Origin: an uncultured Lachnospiraceae bacterium
GTDB taxonomy: Bacteria; Bacillota; Clostridia; Lachnospirales; Lachnospiraceae
Assembly (NCBI GenBank): GCA_947575805.1
Contig: CANPOY010000001.1
Span: 62,001-126,000, forward strand
Length of the DNA stretch: 64,000 nucleotides
Direction of reading: 5' to 3'
The position numbers and the translations under genes were made by a program. The notes under the pieces were generated by a model that was not told the origin of the DNA, did not search any database, and saw only the letters and a list, made by a program, of their open reading frames with translations. Positions 50,157 through 58,721 of the stretch are shown piece by piece. Position 1 is the stretch's first letter. Each line of letters begins with the position of its first letter.

Positions 50157-51152
50157 TTACCCTTCCGTCCTTTTTATACTTTCTTTTAAGTCAATGATCT
50201 GATACTGAAAATCATATATTGACATCGACGGGTCATAGGTCATATTTCCAAACGCCTTATCAGCCAGGCTGCTTATTTTGCCGGGAATATGAGACGCAAG
50301 ACCAACTGCCCAATTGAATCCCCTGCTTACCGATATTCTATGTCCGCCGACCTCGGCGATCATTTGAACAACTTTACTCGTCCTGCTGTATTCAGCGTTC
50401 TGTGGCCAGTACACACCGCCGGCATTCCTTATCATCACCTGACACAGAAATTCACATAGGTTTTCAATATACAGCATTGATCTTTCGTTATTTACATCCG
50501 GAAATATCGGAAGCTTCCTGGCCATCTTTGCCAGGGCAGGATAATTGCCTTTACTTCCTTTCCCATATATCATCGGTGGTCTGAGAACGGTGACAGTAAA
50601 CTTATCATCAATAAGCTCTCTTACCCCTTTATCTGCCTGCCACTTTGAGTCACCATAGAAATTAGCAGGAGACGGTTCCGTATCTTTCGTTATTCTTTTC
50701 TTCTTCCCATAAGGGGCAGAATCCCCGTATACAATAATAGAGGACATAAAGACAAACTGTTTTACGCCCTCTGATTTTGCCTTCTTTGCCGTCTCAATCG
50801 CCAGATGCGTATTCACTGCGTAGTATTTCTTCTTTGTCGCTTCATCCACATTCCCTATATCCGCATGGGCGATGCCCGCCACATGGAATACGACATCATA
50901 AGCAGAAAAATCCTTTTTCCGCCAGTTTGGATACTGCATATCCACGGTATCCACTGTAAAATCCGCCGGATAGTGCTCCCTCGCATAGGCTTCAAAGGAT
51001 TCCCCGATATAGGAGCCGGCACCGGTAATCAGCACCCGCTTTTCGTTTTTTTCACTGATGTCCTTGTGGAAATGCTCTAAATGCCTGTTATCTTCAAATC
51101 CGACGTCACCGCTGATTTTTCTCATTTCCGCTCCTGCTGCTTTCTCTGTCAT
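50157..51152 (-). CDS. NAD-dependent epimerase/dehydratase (SDR)
   Basis: VLITGAGSYIGESFEAYA; SSIIVYGDSAPYGKK; NFYGDSKWQAD; ATGA overlap with the upstream gene supports start at 51152. Confidence 0.86.
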   Translation of the reverse strand: MTEKAAGAEMRKISGDVGFEDNRHLEHFHKDISEKNEKRVLITGAGSYIGESFEAYAREHYPADFTVDTVDMQYPNWRKKDFSAYDVVFHVAGIAHADIGNVDEATKKKYYAVNTHLAIETAKKAKSEGVKQFVFMSSIIVYGDSAPYGKKKRITKDTEPSPANFYGDSKWQADKGVRELIDDKFTVTVLRPPMIYGKGSKGNYPALAKMARKLPIFPDVNNERSMLYIENLCEFLCQVMIRNAGGVYWPQNAEYSRTSKVVQMIAEVGGHRISVSRGFNWAVGLASHIPGKISSLADKAFGNMTYDPSMSIYDFQYQIIDLKESIKRTEG

Positions 51153-51817
51153 ACCATTCCTGTCTTGTCTGATTTTTCCCTGACCAGGCTCTTCCCCCGG
51201 TACTTTTCTTCCCCTCTCAGGACAACCCCTACAGTCCGCATCAGAATCCTGATGTCCAGCCACAAACTGAAATGCTCCACATAATAAACATCCAGCCGGT
51301 AGCGCTCCTGCAGGGAAAGATATATGTTCCCGCTTACCTGGGCCAGCCCGGTCATTCCCGGAAGCATGTCCAGCCTCCTCTTGATCACTTCGTCATAATC
51401 CGCCAGGGATTCCAGACGCTCCGGCCTTGGCCCCACCAGACTCATCTCCCCTTTCAGGACATTGAGGATCTGGGGCAGCTCGTCCAGCTTGCTCCTGCGC
51501 AGGAAGCGGCCCACCGGGGTAATCCGGGCATCATCCTTGGCCACCTCCTGCCCCTTCACCATTTTCTCCGAACCCGGCCGCATGGTCCTGAACTTATAAA
51601 TGCAGAAGGTGCGCCCCCGGTAGCCCGGGCGTTTCTGCATAAAAAAAACAGGCCCGGGGGATGTGGCCTTAATGGATACTGCTGTCACCAGAAACAGGGG
51701 GATACACGGTATTAAGATAACCATCGACACCATAATGTCAAAAAAGCGCTTTACACAACGCTGAAATCTTTTATTCTCCAACCTGCCCTCCATGCCGCAG
51801 CTTCGCTGCGACTTCAA
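51149..51817 (-). CDS. Initiating sugar-phosphate transferase (PglC/WbaP-type)
   Basis: [55 protein letters not shown]. Confidence 0.93.
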   Translation of the reverse strand: MKSQRSCGMEGRLENKRFQRCVKRFFDIMVSMVILIPCIPLFLVTAVSIKATSPGPVFFMQKRPGYRGRTFCIYKFRTMRPGSEKMVKGQEVAKDDARITPVGRFLRRSKLDELPQILNVLKGEMSLVGPRPERLESLADYDEVIKRRLDMLPGMTGLAQVSGNIYLSLQERYRLDVYYVEHFSLWLDIRILMRTVGVVLRGEEKYRGKSLVREKSDKTGMV

Positions 51818-51834
51818 ATAGGAACAAAAATAGA

Positions 51835-51868
51835 AATGAAGAATGCCGCATTTCAGGCATTCTTCATT
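51835..51868 (-). terminator. Intra-operon hairpin with U-rich 3' flank
   Basis: AATGAAGAATGCC-N8-GGCATTCTTCATT (13-bp perfect stem) followed on the minus strand by TCTATTTTTG. Confidence 0.65.
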
Positions 51869-51875
51869 GTGTAAC

Positions 51876-52736
51876 TTAGAAATTCTTAGTCAGCGCACTT
51901 TGCCGGTTTAGATTTTCCTGACAAACTTCATACTCCAGGGGCAGCAGATAACCGTCCGCCAGCCTAATACCCCCTTCTGCAGGTTCCCTGCTGACATCCG
52001 CTTTCCAGATGATCATTTTCTCCCCGCCCCGGTCATAAAACGCTCCCGGGTAGGGGCGGGTCACTGCCCTCACCAGGCGCTCCGCTTCCTCCATCGTCAT
52101 TTCCGGCCTGATTTCACCGTCCTCCGGCTTCCTCCCCGGCCATTCCGTGGCGGCAGCATGATCCTGTTTCCGCAGCCGCACCGTATTGTTTACAATCGGC
52201 TCCCAGTATTTGCGGATCAGCTCGATGTGGGCGCCGTTTACCTTTTCATACAGTTCTCCGGCGGTAATCCGGGAGTCCAGTTCTATTTCTTCCTGGCCGA
52301 TGATGTCGCCGGTATCCACTCCGTTGTCCAGCTTGAACATGGTAACGCCGGTTTTCTTTAAACCCTTTAAGATTGCCCAGGGGATTGCCGCCCGGCCCCG
52401 GCCCTCCGGCAGCAGGGTGGGGTGCATCCCGATGCAGCCGTACTTCGGGCTGCTTAAAACCTTTTCCCCCGCAATCTGCGACCAGCCGATAATGAACAGC
52501 CAGTCAATTTCATATTCCCTGACGGCATCCAGAACCGCCTGATCATTGATATGGTTTGTTTTCAGCAGCGGCACGTGATGCCTGTCCGCAAGGTCGTCCA
52601 GGTAGATCCGGCCTGATTTGCTTTTTGCCTTTCCATCCGGCAGGGTAATCATCAGGTCTATCCGGCCGCCGATTTCATAGATTGCTTCTATGCAGCTCTT
52701 TCCCAGCTGGACACAGGTGGTAAACGCTATTTTCAT
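51876..52736 (-). CDS. Formyltransferase family protein (second copy in the locus)
   Basis: IGMHPTLLPEGRGRAAIPWAILKG...DNGVDTGDIIGQEEI; start MKIAFTTC at 52736. Confidence 0.82.
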   Translation of the reverse strand: MKIAFTTCVQLGKSCIEAIYEIGGRIDLMITLPDGKAKSKSGRIYLDDLADRHHVPLLKTNHINDQAVLDAVREYEIDWLFIIGWSQIAGEKVLSSPKYGCIGMHPTLLPEGRGRAAIPWAILKGLKKTGVTMFKLDNGVDTGDIIGQEEIELDSRITAGELYEKVNGAHIELIRKYWEPIVNNTVRLRKQDHAAATEWPGRKPEDGEIRPEMTMEEAERLVRAVTRPYPGAFYDRGGEKMIIWKADVSREPAEGGIRLADGYLLPLEYEVCQENLNRQSALTKNF

Positions 52737-52755
52737 TGATTTCCTCCCATATTTT

Positions 52756-53442
52756 CTAAATGGCCGAAACACGCCTGATGGCTGTCTGGAAGGCTTCGGC
52801 ATATCTGCACCCGGACTGTCCCCCCCTATGGGCCGCCAACCCCAGGATCCCTTCCCTGCTCCGGGGATGGGGATATGCCCTCATGACATTCCGATACTGT
52901 GAAAGTGCTTCTATTTTCTTTTCCACGCCTTCCTCGCCCACCTCGATAAAAGTATCGGGCCGGAAAGCATTCATGGCTGTATTCAGGGACCATTCCGTCG
53001 CAGAGGGTACTTCCATAAACAGCAGTTCCTTCAGCGGGGTGCAGTTGTCCGTCCGCTGGAAGAGGCGCGCTGCCTCCTGGCATGCCAGGGAGGTATGCAG
53101 GTGGTCATTGTTCAAATCTTCCGGGTGGTGGGTAATAATGACATCTGCCCGGGTGTCACGTATTGCCTTCTCGATAAACTGAACCAGCTCCAAATGGGGC
53201 ACCGTATTAAGCATGATATTGGGGAAATCCCCTGTAACCACCTGTTTTACCCCCAGCATCCTCAGGCTGGCCTCCATGTCATCCTGCAGTTCCTGGTCGC
53301 CCGGGCGGTTTGCCCTTGCCATGGCCTGCGCCGACAGAATACACACATTGACTTCTTTTCCCGATTGCGATAACCTGTATATCGTTGCCCCGGCGCCTAA
53401 TACTTCATCATCCGGATGTGCTGCAACAATTAAGTATGACAT
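52756..53442 (-). CDS. PIG-L/LmbE family deacetylase
   Basis: MSYLIVAAHPDDEVLGAGATI; THHPEDLNNDH; start at 53442. Confidence 0.88.
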   Translation of the reverse strand: MSYLIVAAHPDDEVLGAGATIYRLSQSGKEVNVCILSAQAMARANRPGDQELQDDMEASLRMLGVKQVVTGDFPNIMLNTVPHLELVQFIEKAIRDTRADVIITHHPEDLNNDHLHTSLACQEAARLFQRTDNCTPLKELLFMEVPSATEWSLNTAMNAFRPDTFIEVGEEGVEKKIEALSQYRNVMRAYPHPRSREGILGLAAHRGGQSGCRYAEAFQTAIRRVSAI

Positions 53443-53474
53443 ATATTCACCTTTCTCCTTATAAAGGGCCTGCT

Positions 53475-55013
53475 TCACATATCCGCCTTGCTATAGCAGT
53501 GCAGGATCACCTCCAGCACCTTATCCTGCTCTTCCTTCAGCATTCCTGCATCACAGGGCAGGCAAAGCCCGCTCTCAAAGTATTCCTTTGCCCTGTGGCA
53601 TCTCAGCCGGTAATCCTCCTCATAAAAATGCCTGTAACTCCACCTGCTGCCGTCCAGAGTAAACGCCTCGCAGTTCCTGAAAAGAGGCTGCAGGCTCAGG
53701 GGCTTATAAAGGGGACCGTATTTCCAGGGAATGTTGCCTCGCCGCGGAGTATCGCTGCTCCATGGAGTGTTAACCCTCCATGAGCCACGGCCCAAACCGC
53801 AGCCTGCATCCCCATAAAATGCAGCCAGGGCTTCTAGAATTTCCATCGGCGCCGCAGTCCCGTGCTGTCCCGCATAGGTATAATCCCTCTCGCCTCTGGT
53901 CTCCCGGAACCCGATACTGCTCTCCACTGTCATGCAGCTCCTCCAGTAGTTGGGTCTCGTCCCTTCCCCTATCGGCATCACTGCCGCAAGATCACCCTCC
54001 AGCTTATCAGCATACCTTTCATAGACAGCTCTCTTCTTTTCTATTATTTCATCCAGATGCCTGAGCTGGCCTCTGACTGCCGCCGCTGCCAGGTCGCCTA
54101 TCCGATAGCTGCATCCCAGCTCCTCGTGCTGATCCCAGGGCGCCGCCGTCCTGGCACCGCCTGCCCAGTAAAATGCCTTCTCCGCGCTGTACCTGTCATC
54201 CGTTAAGAGCATCCCGCCCGCTCCTCCGGTAAGGATCCTTCCCGGGCCGAAATCAAGAACAGCATAGTCCCCAAAGCATCCCGCTTTGCGCCAGAGGATT
54301 TCTGCCGGGCCTGATTCCTGCCGGCCATTCCCCGTCCCGTTCCTTTCCGGCCCTGTTTGCACCTCTGCTCCAAGGCTCTCCGCGCAGTCCTCAATCAGCA
54401 GCGCTCCATGTTCCTGGCAGATTCTCCGAATTTCTATAACCTGCCCCGGGCATCCGTAGGCATGATTCATGATGACAATCCCCGCTTCCGGATATTTGCG
54501 GAAGGCAAGCTCCAGCGCCTCCGGATCCATGGACCAGTCCGTTTCTCCACAGTCAATAAATACTGGCTCCCCGCCTTCATAAACCACCGGGACGACGGAC
54601 TCCAGGGCAGCAAAATCAGGACAGAACACACGCTTCCCATACAGTGCCCCGCCCCTGCCAGGTCCTTCCGGTGTGCAAATACCGCTGGCGCTGCCGTAGA
54701 GCCTTTCCCCCGCAAGCCTTAAGGCCAGGTGCAATGCAGCCGTACCGGAGCTTAACGGCACTCCATACTCCCTGCCGATATACCGGGCGGCTTCCCTTCC
54801 CAGCTCCTCCCCCTGGCCCCCGTCAAGTCCCGCCTCAAGAGCCTCGTTTATGAAGTTTCTTTCTTCCTCATAGCTCCCGACGGCCGACTGTCTTGCTTCA
54901 TTGCCGGGAATCTGATCCCTGTTAAAAATAGTATTGAACCTCCGCGTTCCCGGTCCCATTGTCATGGTATCTGTAATATACCTGCGCCCCATTATTAATG
55001 ATAATTTCAACAT
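53475..55013 (-). CDS. DegT/DnrJ/EryC1/StrS family protein with atypical PLP-lysine position
   Basis: PLSSGTAALHLALRLAGE; IEDCAESLGA; lysine motif region reads VLDFGPGRILTGGAGG. Confidence 0.82.
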   Translation of the reverse strand: MLKLSLIMGRRYITDTMTMGPGTRRFNTIFNRDQIPGNEARQSAVGSYEEERNFINEALEAGLDGGQGEELGREAARYIGREYGVPLSSGTAALHLALRLAGERLYGSASGICTPEGPGRGGALYGKRVFCPDFAALESVVPVVYEGGEPVFIDCGETDWSMDPEALELAFRKYPEAGIVIMNHAYGCPGQVIEIRRICQEHGALLIEDCAESLGAEVQTGPERNGTGNGRQESGPAEILWRKAGCFGDYAVLDFGPGRILTGGAGGMLLTDDRYSAEKAFYWAGGARTAAPWDQHEELGCSYRIGDLAAAAVRGQLRHLDEIIEKKRAVYERYADKLEGDLAAVMPIGEGTRPNYWRSCMTVESSIGFRETRGERDYTYAGQHGTAAPMEILEALAAFYGDAGCGLGRGSWRVNTPWSSDTPRRGNIPWKYGPLYKPLSLQPLFRNCEAFTLDGSRWSYRHFYEEDYRLRCHRAKEYFESGLCLPCDAGMLKEEQDKVLEVILHCYSKADM

Positions 55014-55244
55014 GCCTTCGGATTTCAGACCATAGCTCCGCCATCCATGGAATCGTTCCCGCTCATTCCGGACGGGAAGCCTGTCCCTTCAGGGCAGGCT
55101 TCGCCATCCATGGGTCGGTATCTTCCCACGGCTTCGTTCAGGACTATGGCAGGAATCAGGACCGGATCTCGCGCCATGGCAATCATCCGCCCGTCAGCCG
55201 TTTGTAAATCCTCTCCGCTATGTCATGCTTTAACCTCCAAATAA

Positions 55245-56054
55245 TTACTTGCCCGACATCATCTTTCTGGCAATTCCTGCCGGATCGACCTCCGTCCCGT
55301 CTTCTAAGACAGCCGAGGCACCTTTATCTTTCGGATACCAGTGCCCCTTCCCCAGGAGTACAAGACCCGCTTTTGCCATGTGCCCGTTGACTTCCAGATC
55401 CAGGTACGCCTTCTTCTTGCGTCGGTCAACTCTTACGATTCGCTCCTCGTATCCCTTCAGCGGGCCTTCCATAACCACACACTTCCCGTTCTCACAGTAC
55501 CCGTAGGACATCCGGATAACCCCTTCCCGGGGAACCTTCCCGATTTTCCGCTTTCCGGAGCTTTCTTGCCGAGATCCTGCAGGAAGTTCCTCTTCGACAA
55601 AATCACTTCCCGCCGTTTCTTGCCCCGGCTCGTCCTCATATCTGAAATTCAGCATGAAATCAAGGAACTCCGCTTCCTCTTCGCTTAAGTCAATCAGCAG
55701 GGTGTCATCCATGTCTCCGGGCACCCCGCCGGCATTTTTCTGCTCCGCCAGCTTCAGTTCCTTCATAAAGGACAGTATATCCCGTCTCCGCCTCACGATC
55801 AGGTCATGGAGCTCCGCCCGTCCCATATCCGATCGGATAAACACATAGCCAGGGAACAGCGGCCTGATCACCGTGTTGACGGTATCGTTCCACCACAGCT
55901 CCACGCAGGGGTAAAATACTGTCCCCCGTCCCTCCGGCAGGGACTTACGAATCACCTCGTACACTTCCCACTGCTTTAACACCTGTGTATACAGGACGCA
56001 ATAGCGATATTCCTTTTTTATGGCTGCCCGGCCATGATCCTCCCGGTTATTCAT
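55245..56054 (-). CDS. NusG/LoaP-like transcription antitermination protein (downstream paralogue)
   Basis: YRYCVLYTQVLKQWEVYEVIRKSL...RPLFPGYVFIRSD (NGN) and GPLKGYEERIVRVDRRKKKAYLDLEVNG (KOW). Confidence 0.8.
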   Translation of the reverse strand: MNNREDHGRAAIKKEYRYCVLYTQVLKQWEVYEVIRKSLPEGRGTVFYPCVELWWNDTVNTVIRPLFPGYVFIRSDMGRAELHDLIVRRRRDILSFMKELKLAEQKNAGGVPGDMDDTLLIDLSEEEAEFLDFMLNFRYEDEPGQETAGSDFVEEELPAGSRQESSGKRKIGKVPREGVIRMSYGYCENGKCVVMEGPLKGYEERIVRVDRRKKKAYLDLEVNGHMAKAGLVLLGKGHWYPKDKGASAVLEDGTEVDPAGIARKMMSGK

Positions 56055-56598
56055 GGATATGCCCCCTGCCTCCGACGGGTTGTTCCCCTTCAAAGCAGAA
56101 ACCGAGCTTCAACGGGTTTTTCCCCTCCAACAGGCTGCCCTCCAGTCTGGCGCAGCGCTTATGAAAATCTACATGCGCCACCTTGTCGGCTACCTTTGAC
56201 AGCGGCCCCGACAAAAAGACGGCTGCCTTCCTGCCGCTTTCCCCGTCTACGGACACCCTTGCCACGGAAAGTCCGATTTCTCCGCCATTATCACACAGCA
56301 GTCCCAGCAGCGCCTCCTCTTCCCTGTCCAGGGAAGCAACAAAGCTGCCGTCACTGAACAGAAGGCTTGTCCCGGTATTCTTTAACGTCTTTTGTACCGT
56401 CTCCGGTTCTTTGGTCTCAAGGAATACATACCCTGGAAAGCAGTCCCTAGCCATCTCCACGACCCTGCCCTGCCTCCTGCAGACAAAACGCTGCACCAGG
56501 TGGAAGCACCGGCTGCAGACTGACCCCGGGAGTCTGGCCCGTATCAATTCCTCTGTCTTCTGTTCCCTGCCTTCACCGGCATAGACTACACACCACAT
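56047..56598 (-). CDS. NusG/LoaP-like transcription antitermination protein (upstream paralogue)
   Basis: MWCVVYAGEGREQKTEELI...DCFPGYVFLETKE and LSGPLSKVADKVAHVDFHKRCARLEG; AAGGAGG RBS. Confidence 0.8.
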   Translation of the reverse strand: MWCVVYAGEGREQKTEELIRARLPGSVCSRCFHLVQRFVCRRQGRVVEMARDCFPGYVFLETKEPETVQKTLKNTGTSLLFSDGSFVASLDREEEALLGLLCDNGGEIGLSVARVSVDGESGRKAAVFLSGPLSKVADKVAHVDFHKRCARLEGSLLEGKNPLKLGFCFEGEQPVGGRGHIHE

Positions 56599-56732
56599 CG
56601 CTGCCAGCCTCCTTATATTAAGGAAAAGCATACCTTGCGGAAATTGTTGCTCCACTGCTTTTCCCACCACCGCCTCGCCAAACAGAAGCATGTTTCGGCC
56701 CAAGTCTTCCGCCGCTGCTTTCTAACAGTCGG

Positions 56733-56763
56733 AACACCCGGAAATTGCTGAAACAGCGGGTTT
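56733..56763 (-). promoter_or_regulatory. Leader RNA stem-loop candidate upstream of the NusG-like genes
   Basis: Minus strand AAACCCGCTGTTTCAGCAATTTCCGGGTGTT: outer CCC/GGG, inner GCTG-TTT-CAGC. Confidence 0.45.
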
Positions 56764-56779
56764 CTTAACTTTTCCGATA

Positions 56780-56962
56780 TGGAAAATACCTTGGTTAATT
56801 CCCAATTTTCTCTTGACAAACTTATCTCTCAATGTTATTTTTTACTTATTGGATTTTGGCTGTCTTTTGTGCATAAATACCAGAAATAAGCAGGACATTT
56901 TGTACAGCATGACAGTGTAACAGACTATTCGAAGAGTATGGAATTAACCAAGGTATTTTCCA
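56780..56962. promoter_or_regulatory. Candidate invertible promoter (inverton): 23-bp perfect inverted repeats around a 137-bp segment
   Basis: TGGAAAATACCTTGGTTAATTCC at 56780-56802 and its exact reverse complement at 56940-56962; internal plus-strand TTGACA (56813-56818)-N17-TATTTT (56836-56841). Confidence 0.8.
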
Positions 56963-57063
56963 CGTTCTGACGGAATCATAGAGATAATAGTTAAGGCCGC
57001 ATGCCCAATCCGTGCGGACTTTAAAATATTCTAAAAACATATCGGAAAAAAGAATAAGAAAAA

Positions 57064-57107
57064 TGCGACCATTTAGCGGCGGACAAAAGCCCCCCCGACT
57101 GGTCGCA
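57064..57107 (-). terminator. Rho-independent terminator of the transglutaminase-like gene
   Basis: TGCGACCA...TGGTCGCA stem followed on the minus strand by TTTTTCTTATTC. Confidence 0.75.
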
Positions 57108-57126
57108 CTGCAGATTTATGAGTTTG

Positions 57127-58683
57127 TTAATAGGTATACACATTATGGTACAGCCTGCAGTACCCACCGCCCAGACGCTGCACCTGAAGCTGGATCATGA
57201 AGTTCTCCAACCCCAGTTTCTTTAAAGTCTCGCTCACGTACCCTTTCATGTAGGTTCCGCTGCTGTACGCCCTCTCCAAAGAGCTCCACAGAGATTCCGG
57301 GATCACGTTTACAAACTGCTGCTCTCCTGCCCCCGCCTCTTCAAGACGTTTCCCGCAGTCCTCATAATATTCCTCCACCGTATCCAGCACCTGATCCTCC
57401 GTAATGCCGGCCTTCTCCAGATTCTCCTTGCGCTTTTCCTCTTCACTCTGCTCTTCGTCTATCTCCACACTGTCGTAAGGATTTTCTTTACTTTGCCACA
57501 CCAGAGGCTCAATGGGATTCGGATTGATATAATTGTCCACAATACTGCTCCCCGGCTTCACAGGCTCCTCTGTAGACACATCCACGCAGGCAGGAAGATA
57601 TACGGCCAGGTCGGTACGGACATGGGTAGTTCCGAATTCTCTGTCCGATTTATTGTAATAGTCATAGGTGGACGGCTCCGTATCATCCCAGGTCACATCC
57701 ACATTGCGGTAAAGGCTTCCCATCTTTACAATATTCCACGCATGATCCTCCCCTGCATATCCTGTACAATAATAGCAGGGAATCCCCAACTGCTGCATCA
57801 AATATTGAAAGGCCCTGGAATAACCGGCACATACGCTTTTCCCCATCACGAGCGCACTGTATGCGCTCTGATCTATGGGCGAGGATGCCCTGTACTCTAC
57901 GATCTGTACCAGGGCATCGTGTATATACTGCTCCTTCTCATAATCGGTGCCCAGGCTCTGGGCGCCGGACAGAATCTGTAAAGCAGCGGCATCAAAATTC
58001 TGCTTTGCGGTGACAAGATCATCTGCCGTTTCATTATATTTTAACGTAATCTCCACACAGATCCCTGTCCGAAGATATTTACAGGAAAACTCCGCATCCA
58101 GCCAGAACAGCTCCGGATGATCGTTGTATACAGCCTCCACCACACCGGTAGCCTGATCCGTTGTCACTGCCTGGGCAGGCGTAAACGATGTATTCAGCAC
58201 CAGCGCATTGGCATACACCTGGCGATACAGCGTCTTCAACGTGTCATTCAGCATAGCATAATACGGATAGTACTCTGCCGGGAAACTCAGGCCCTCTCCC
58301 GTTTCCCCGGGTGCAAGGATACTGCCCAGATTGTCTGCTTCTTCCTGACCGATCTGCTCATTGTTGGCGGTAATCGGCTGATAACCCACAAGCCCGCCGA
58401 CGTCTGCCGGGATCTCCTGAGGGTAAGTGTCCGGTACAATATATTTCTCCCCGTCATTGCCCACCACGGAAATAATCGAGCTGATCGGTCTGTCCGGCTT
58501 TGCAGGGCCCGCCTGCATCTGCTGCACCTTTTCCGCCAGAGAAGCCGTCAGGGAAGGATTCAGCGCACATATTAATATCCCCAGACTGCCGGCAACCAAA
58601 ATCGCCACGATAACGCAGAAAATGTTTCTAATCAGTTTCATAGTTCCTCTCATTCCGCCGCCTGACAGCGGCTTATTCCCCAA
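57127..58683 (-). CDS. Transglutaminase-like domain protein, N-terminal TM/signal anchor
   Basis: SVCAGYSRAFQYLMQQLGIPCYYCTGYAGEDHAWNIVKMGSLYRNVDVTWDD. Confidence 0.82.
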   Translation of the reverse strand: MGNKPLSGGGMRGTMKLIRNIFCVIVAILVAGSLGILICALNPSLTASLAEKVQQMQAGPAKPDRPISSIISVVGNDGEKYIVPDTYPQEIPADVGGLVGYQPITANNEQIGQEEADNLGSILAPGETGEGLSFPAEYYPYYAMLNDTLKTLYRQVYANALVLNTSFTPAQAVTTDQATGVVEAVYNDHPELFWLDAEFSCKYLRTGICVEITLKYNETADDLVTAKQNFDAAALQILSGAQSLGTDYEKEQYIHDALVQIVEYRASSPIDQSAYSALVMGKSVCAGYSRAFQYLMQQLGIPCYYCTGYAGEDHAWNIVKMGSLYRNVDVTWDDTEPSTYDYYNKSDREFGTTHVRTDLAVYLPACVDVSTEEPVKPGSSIVDNYINPNPIEPLVWQSKENPYDSVEIDEEQSEEEKRKENLEKAGITEDQVLDTVEEYYEDCGKRLEEAGAGEQQFVNVIPESLWSSLERAYSSGTYMKGYVSETLKKLGLENFMIQLQVQRLGGGYCRLYHNVYTY

Positions 58684-58721
58684 ACATCAATGCCATACCC
58701 CATGATTCCGGTCCGGGAAAT

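Noticed and set aside
57012-57200. Plus-strand 62-aa ORF downstream of the inverton promoter in its present orientation
   Set aside because: Runs through the terminator hairpin and into the 3' end of a minus-strand gene; no RBS. The present promoter orientation appears to serve no gene.
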